Positions 61,309 to 64,000 of a DNA stretch of 64,000 nucleotides are shown here, one piece after another. The notes beneath the pieces are model-generated. The model did no database searches, was not told the origin of the DNA, and worked only from the letters and a program-made list of their open reading frames with translations. Made by a program: the position numbers and the translations under genes. The stretch is from Nocardiopsis potens DSM 45234 (GTDB taxonomy: Bacteria > Actinomycetota > Actinomycetes > Streptosporangiales > Streptosporangiaceae), in contig NZ_ANBB01000002.1 in the NCBI RefSeq assembly GCF_000341105.1, forward strand, positions 1-64,000. The letters run 5' to 3'. How positions within the stretch are numbered: position 1 is the stretch's first letter; each line of letters begins with the position of its first letter.

Positions 61309-61920
61309 ATGATGTGTCACGCCATGTCGGACGCCCGGTACCCGCTCGCCGTAGCCGTGCCCAGGGCCGCGATGTTCGCGGCCGTGTGCACGGCCGTCGC
61401 GCTGCTCGGGCACGTCGCCGCCGGGGCGCCCGGGCCGGACGCCGGCGTCTTCGCCGCCGCCTGGGCGGGCCTCACGCTCCTCGGCACACCGCCGGCCCGG
61501 GCACCGCGCTCGGCCCCGGCGCTCATCGCCGGCGTCCTCGGCGCCCAGCTCCTGCTCCACCTCTTCTTCACCCTGGCCGCGGGCCCGCTGCCGGCCGGCG
61601 GGCTGCTCCCCGCCGCCGAGCACATGTGCTCCGGCGGGGCGGAGCACGGCGGCGGCACCGGGATGCTCGCCGCCCACCTGTGGGCCGCGCTGGTCACCGG
61701 CTGGTGGCTGGCCGGCGGCGAAGAGGCGCTGTGGACGCTGCTGCACCGGCTCCGGGCCGCGCTGGACGCCCCTCCCGCCGCCCCGGCGCCGCTGCTCGCC
61801 GCCCCCGCGGCGCGGGCCCTCCCGGCGCCGGCCCCGGGGCTGCGCCCGCGCATGCTCCGGCACGCCCTGGACGGGCGCGCGCCGCCGCTCGCGCCCCGGC
61901 CGCTCCGCGCGGCCCGCTGA
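61309..61920 (+). CDS. Membrane protein of the copper-delivery operon
   Basis: 203 residues with four predicted membrane helices in the first 145 residues and an Ala/Pro/Arg-rich cytoplasmic tail. Between helices lies AAEHMCSGGAEHGGG, a His/Met/Cys cluster suited to copper. GAGGG is 5 bases before ATG 61309. The SCO1 gene follows after 81 bases, then PCuAC. No named domain is recognised; a role in copper handling for cytochrome oxidase is inferred from the neighbours. Confidence 0.75.
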   Translation: MMCHAMSDARYPLAVAVPRAAMFAAVCTAVALLGHVAAGAPGPDAGVFAAAWAGLTLLGTPPARAPRSAPALIAGVLGAQLLLHLFFTLAAGPLPAGGLLPAAEHMCSGGAEHGGGTGMLAAHLWAALVTGWWLAGGEEALWTLLHRLRAALDAPPAAPAPLLAAPAARALPAPAPGLRPRMLRHALDGRAPPLAPRPLRAAR

Positions 61921-62001
61921 GCAGTCCCGACCCCACGGGCCCCGGCCTCCGCCGACCGCGCGGACGCGCCGGCGCGCCCGCACGAGCACGAGAGAACGAG
62001 C

Positions 62002-62628
62002 ATGCGCACAACCCTGACCACCGCCGCGGCGGGCGCGGCGGCGGCCGTCCTGCTGGCCGGCTGCGGCGGCCCGCAGGCCGCCACCGGCGACGACTCCCCC
62101 TACAACGGCAGCGAGGTGCAGGGCGCCTTCACCCTGCCCGACGCCGACTTCACCGACTCCAAGGGCGAGGAGTACAACCTCAGGGAGGACTCGGCCGGCG
62201 CCTACACCGCGGTCTTCTTCGGCTTCACCAACTGCCCGGACATCTGCCCGACGACCATGGCCGACATGGCGCAGGCCGTCGCCGAGCTGGACGAGGCGGA
62301 GCGGGACCGGCTCAACGTGGTCTTCGTGACCGCCGACCCGGACCGGGACGACCCGGAGCTGCTCGACATGTGGCTGAGCAGCTTCGACCCCTCCTTCACC
62401 GGGCTCAGCGGCGACCTGGAGACCACCGACGCCGCAGCCTCCGAGCTGGGCATCTCCATCGACCGCCCGGAGGAGGAGGACCGCAAGGGCGACTACCAGG
62501 TCGGCCACGGCAGCCAGGTGCTGCTGTTCTCCCCGGAGGGCGAGTCGGAGCTGATGTGGCGCTACGGGACCGGCCCGGACGCCATCGCCGAGGACTTCGG
62601 CGCGCTGCTGGACGAGGAGGGCGCCTGA
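62002..62628 (+). CDS. SCO1/SenC-type copper chaperone lipoprotein
   Basis: 208 residues. A lipoprotein signal ends at the lipobox LLAGC (Cys near residue 20). The thioredoxin-like SCO domain has the copper motif FTNCPDICPTT (CxxxC, about 75-85), FVTADPDRD, and the third ligand His in VGHGSQVLL (about 173). SCO proteins help load the CuA site of cytochrome c oxidase, outside the membrane. Its stop overlaps the PCuAC start by one base (TGATG). Confidence 0.94.
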   Translation: MRTTLTTAAAGAAAAVLLAGCGGPQAATGDDSPYNGSEVQGAFTLPDADFTDSKGEEYNLREDSAGAYTAVFFGFTNCPDICPTTMADMAQAVAELDEAERDRLNVVFVTADPDRDDPELLDMWLSSFDPSFTGLSGDLETTDAAASELGISIDRPEEEDRKGDYQVGHGSQVLLFSPEGESELMWRYGTGPDAIAEDFGALLDEEGA

Positions 62629-63134
62629 TGCCCGCCGCCACCGCGCGCACCGCCGCCGCGGCGACCGCCGCCCTGGCCGCGGCCCTGCTGGCCGGCTGCT
62701 CCGGCGGAGCCCCGGAGATCAGCGCGACCGGCGCCACCGTCCGGGTGCCCAGCAACCCCGACGTCACCGCCGGCTACCTGACCGTCGAGAACACCGGCGG
62801 CGCCGACGACATCCTGACCGGCGTCACCACCGACGCGGCGGAGGAGGTCCAGATGCACGCCACCGTGGAGGAGGACGGCACCACCTCCATGGAGCAGCGC
62901 TACGAGGTCCCGGTCCGGGCCGGCGAGAGCGTCGAGTTCGCCACCGGCGGGCTGCACCTGATGCTGATGGACCCCGGTGAGCTGGAGGCGGGCGACACGG
63001 TGCGGCTCACCCTCTCCTTCGCCGAGTCCGGCGACGTCACCGTCGATGCCGAGGTGGAGGACGTGATGGCCGGCACCGGCGGAGGCGGCGCGGAGGACAT
63101 GGAGGACATGGACCACTCCGGCCACGGCGGCTGA
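62628..63134 (+). CDS. PCuAC-type copper chaperone lipoprotein
   Basis: 168 residues: lipobox LLAGC (Cys near 24), then a cupredoxin-like PCuAC domain with VQMHATVEEDGTTSMEQ and GLHLMLMDP, giving the H(M)x10Mx21HxM copper(I) site. The C-terminal tail MEDMEDMDHSGHGG is rich in Met and His and may bind extra copper. PCuAC passes Cu(I) to SCO or the oxidase, and here it is translationally coupled to SCO1. Confidence 0.93.
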   Translation: MPAATARTAAAATAALAAALLAGCSGGAPEISATGATVRVPSNPDVTAGYLTVENTGGADDILTGVTTDAAEEVQMHATVEEDGTTSMEQRYEVPVRAGESVEFATGGLHLMLMDPGELEAGDTVRLTLSFAESGDVTVDAEVEDVMAGTGGGGAEDMEDMDHSGHGG

Positions 63135-63255
63135 CCCCGGCGGCACCGGCGCCCCCGGAGCCGCCGCGCACCGCCGCCGGTGCGCCCCCGCCTCCCGGGC
63201 CGGGGCGTACGGGCGGCGGGCCGGGCGCCGTTCGCTTCAAGGGCGCCGTCTCCGA

Positions 63256-63320
63256 GGCGATGGCCTTGGCGGTCCGGCCCTGTCAGAGCGCTCTGACAGG
63301 GCCGGACCGCCGAGATCGCC
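63256..63320. repeat. Dispersed palindromic element, copy C (44-base perfect palindrome)
   Basis: 63268-63289 is the exact reverse complement of 63290-63311, without a loop, centred on CTGTCAGAGCGCTCTGACAG (63280-63299). GGCGAT (63256-63261) and ATCGCC (63315-63320) extend the symmetry imperfectly. It lies between the convergent PCuAC and hypothetical genes. Confidence 0.8.
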
Positions 63321-63334
63321 GGGGAGCGGGGCGG

Positions 63335-63766
63335 TCACATGCGCTCGGCGGGCGGTGCCGGGGCGCCGGTCACCGGGCAGGGGAGGTCCTCCCAGCGGTT
63401 GGGGCAGCAGACCACCGCGGCGGTGAACCCGTCGCCGTCCTGCAGCCAATGCGCGCACACCAGGTCGGTGCCCTGGTCCAGGGAGTCCAGCCAGAACCCC
63501 TTCCGGGCCCGCGGGGCGTACCACTCCGGCCGCTCGGTCCGGATCCGCGGGAAGACCGCCCGGTACCGGGCCGCCAGCCAGGCGACGGCCTCGGCCGGGT
63601 CCTCCCAGGTCCCCTCGACCATCGACGCCGGCTTCAGCAGCCACCAGCAGACCCGCTGCGGCGGCAGCGGCGACAGCCCGAAGGCGGGGTGGTCGGGGTA
63701 GGTCTCCGGGACCCGGTACTGCCGCTCCTCCCCGGACCCCTGCCAGAGATAGCCGTGGTAGTGCAT
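63335..63766 (-). CDS. Hypothetical cytoplasmic protein
   Basis: 143 residues, rich in Trp (seven) and aromatic residues, no membrane helix. MHYHGYLWQGSGEERQYR opens the protein. The centre has WEDPAEAVAWLAARYRAVFPRI, and the end has DLVCAHWLQDGDGFTAAVVCCPNRWEDLPCP with four Cys. I do not know the family, but length, start and coding bias look real. It is convergent with the copper operon. Confidence 0.7.
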   Translation of the reverse strand: MHYHGYLWQGSGEERQYRVPETYPDHPAFGLSPLPPQRVCWWLLKPASMVEGTWEDPAEAVAWLAARYRAVFPRIRTERPEWYAPRARKGFWLDSLDQGTDLVCAHWLQDGDGFTAAVVCCPNRWEDLPCPVTGAPAPPAERM

Positions 63767-63937
63767 GCGACGCCCGCCTCAGCGGGGCCCGGGGGCAGGC
63801 CCCTGCTCGGGCCCGGCCTCCGCGCCGGCCGGGCCGTCCCGATCCGCGGGGCGCACCCCGGGCGCGGCCGCCGCGCGGCGCGCCCGGTGCGTCCCATACC
63901 TCCGTTCTCACCCCTCGGCGCGGCGGTCAACCCCGGG

Positions 63938-64000
63938 TCACCGCGCGCCGGTCTTCTCCAGGAGGCGGTCGGCCAGCTCCAGCATCCGGTCGGCGTCCTC
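63938..64000 (-). CDS. C-terminal end of an unidentified gene (partial)
   Basis: On the minus strand the last 63 bases read in frame E-D-A-D-R-M-L-E-L-A-D-R-L-L-E-K-T-G-A-R then TGA (63940-63938). This amphipathic helix with strong coding bias is probably the end of a gene starting beyond the window. Too short to identify. Confidence 0.45.
   Translation of the reverse strand, partial: EDADRMLELADRLLEKTGAR

Overview
The window is 64 kb of very GC-rich DNA with frequent GTG/TTG starts, genes on both strands and short intergenic gaps. It encodes F420-dependent enzymes, a Scr1-type XRE regulator paired with DUF397 and an RsbW-like ATPase, LAL-type LuxR regulators and a GlnE/GlnA2 neighbourhood. 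Together these point to a chromosomal segment of an actinomycete. A member of the Nocardiopsaceae or a related Streptosporangiales family is my best guess, but the genus is not proven by the sequence. I see no rRNA, tRNA, prophage or insertion sequence.

Layout. 1-2.8 kb: sbcD with the first codons of sbcC, an O-methyltransferase and a membrane-bound hydrolase. 3-9.1 kb: a complete dipeptide/oligopeptide ABC importer (binding protein, two permeases, two ATPases) in one operon behind a good promoter. 9.4-16 kb: a lipid kinase, a frameshifted antitoxin, a divergent marR/methyltransferase pair with paired operators, a secreted nuclease and a membrane-anchored alpha/beta hydrolase. 16.4-22.7 kb: map followed by four peptidases in a row (M55, M20, S9, S66), a peptide or peptidoglycan-fragment degradation module that could work with the importer. 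23.8-25.9 kb: an F420:NADP oxidoreductase, an orphan type I-E-like CRISPR array (8 repeats, one spacer duplicated, no cas genes in the window) and a phosphodiesterase-fold gene starting 28 bases after the last repeat.

26-33 kb: LysE exporter, GDSL hydrolase, dicarboxylate symporter, SDR, and a lower-GC ATPase/XRE/DUF397 locus with a clear two-site operator and a DUF397 protein whose signature motif is triplicated. 33-40 kb: a gamma-glutamylation catabolic cluster (C26 hydrolase, SDR, aldehyde dehydrogenase, PuuA-like ligase, ethanolamine-type permease, FadR-type regulator). The presence of an alcohol-type SDR and lack of a PuuB-type oxidase fit ethanolamine better than putrescine. 40-51 kb: DoxX, F420-dependent LLM oxidoreductase, panB, a large LuxR regulator, an orphan response regulator, glnA2 and nadE. 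51-60 kb: a second large LuxR regulator, small and exported proteins and glnE. 60-64 kb: an SMR efflux/TetR pair with its operator, and a copper-delivery operon (membrane protein, SCO1, PCuAC).

Two window-wide patterns stand out. A TANNNT hexamer lies 6-8 bases before the start codon of about eleven genes that lack a Shine-Dalgarno sequence, which indicates leaderless transcripts. Three copies of a palindromic element with core CTGTCAGAGCGCTCTGACAG, one of them a 44-base perfect palindrome, sit at gene ends.
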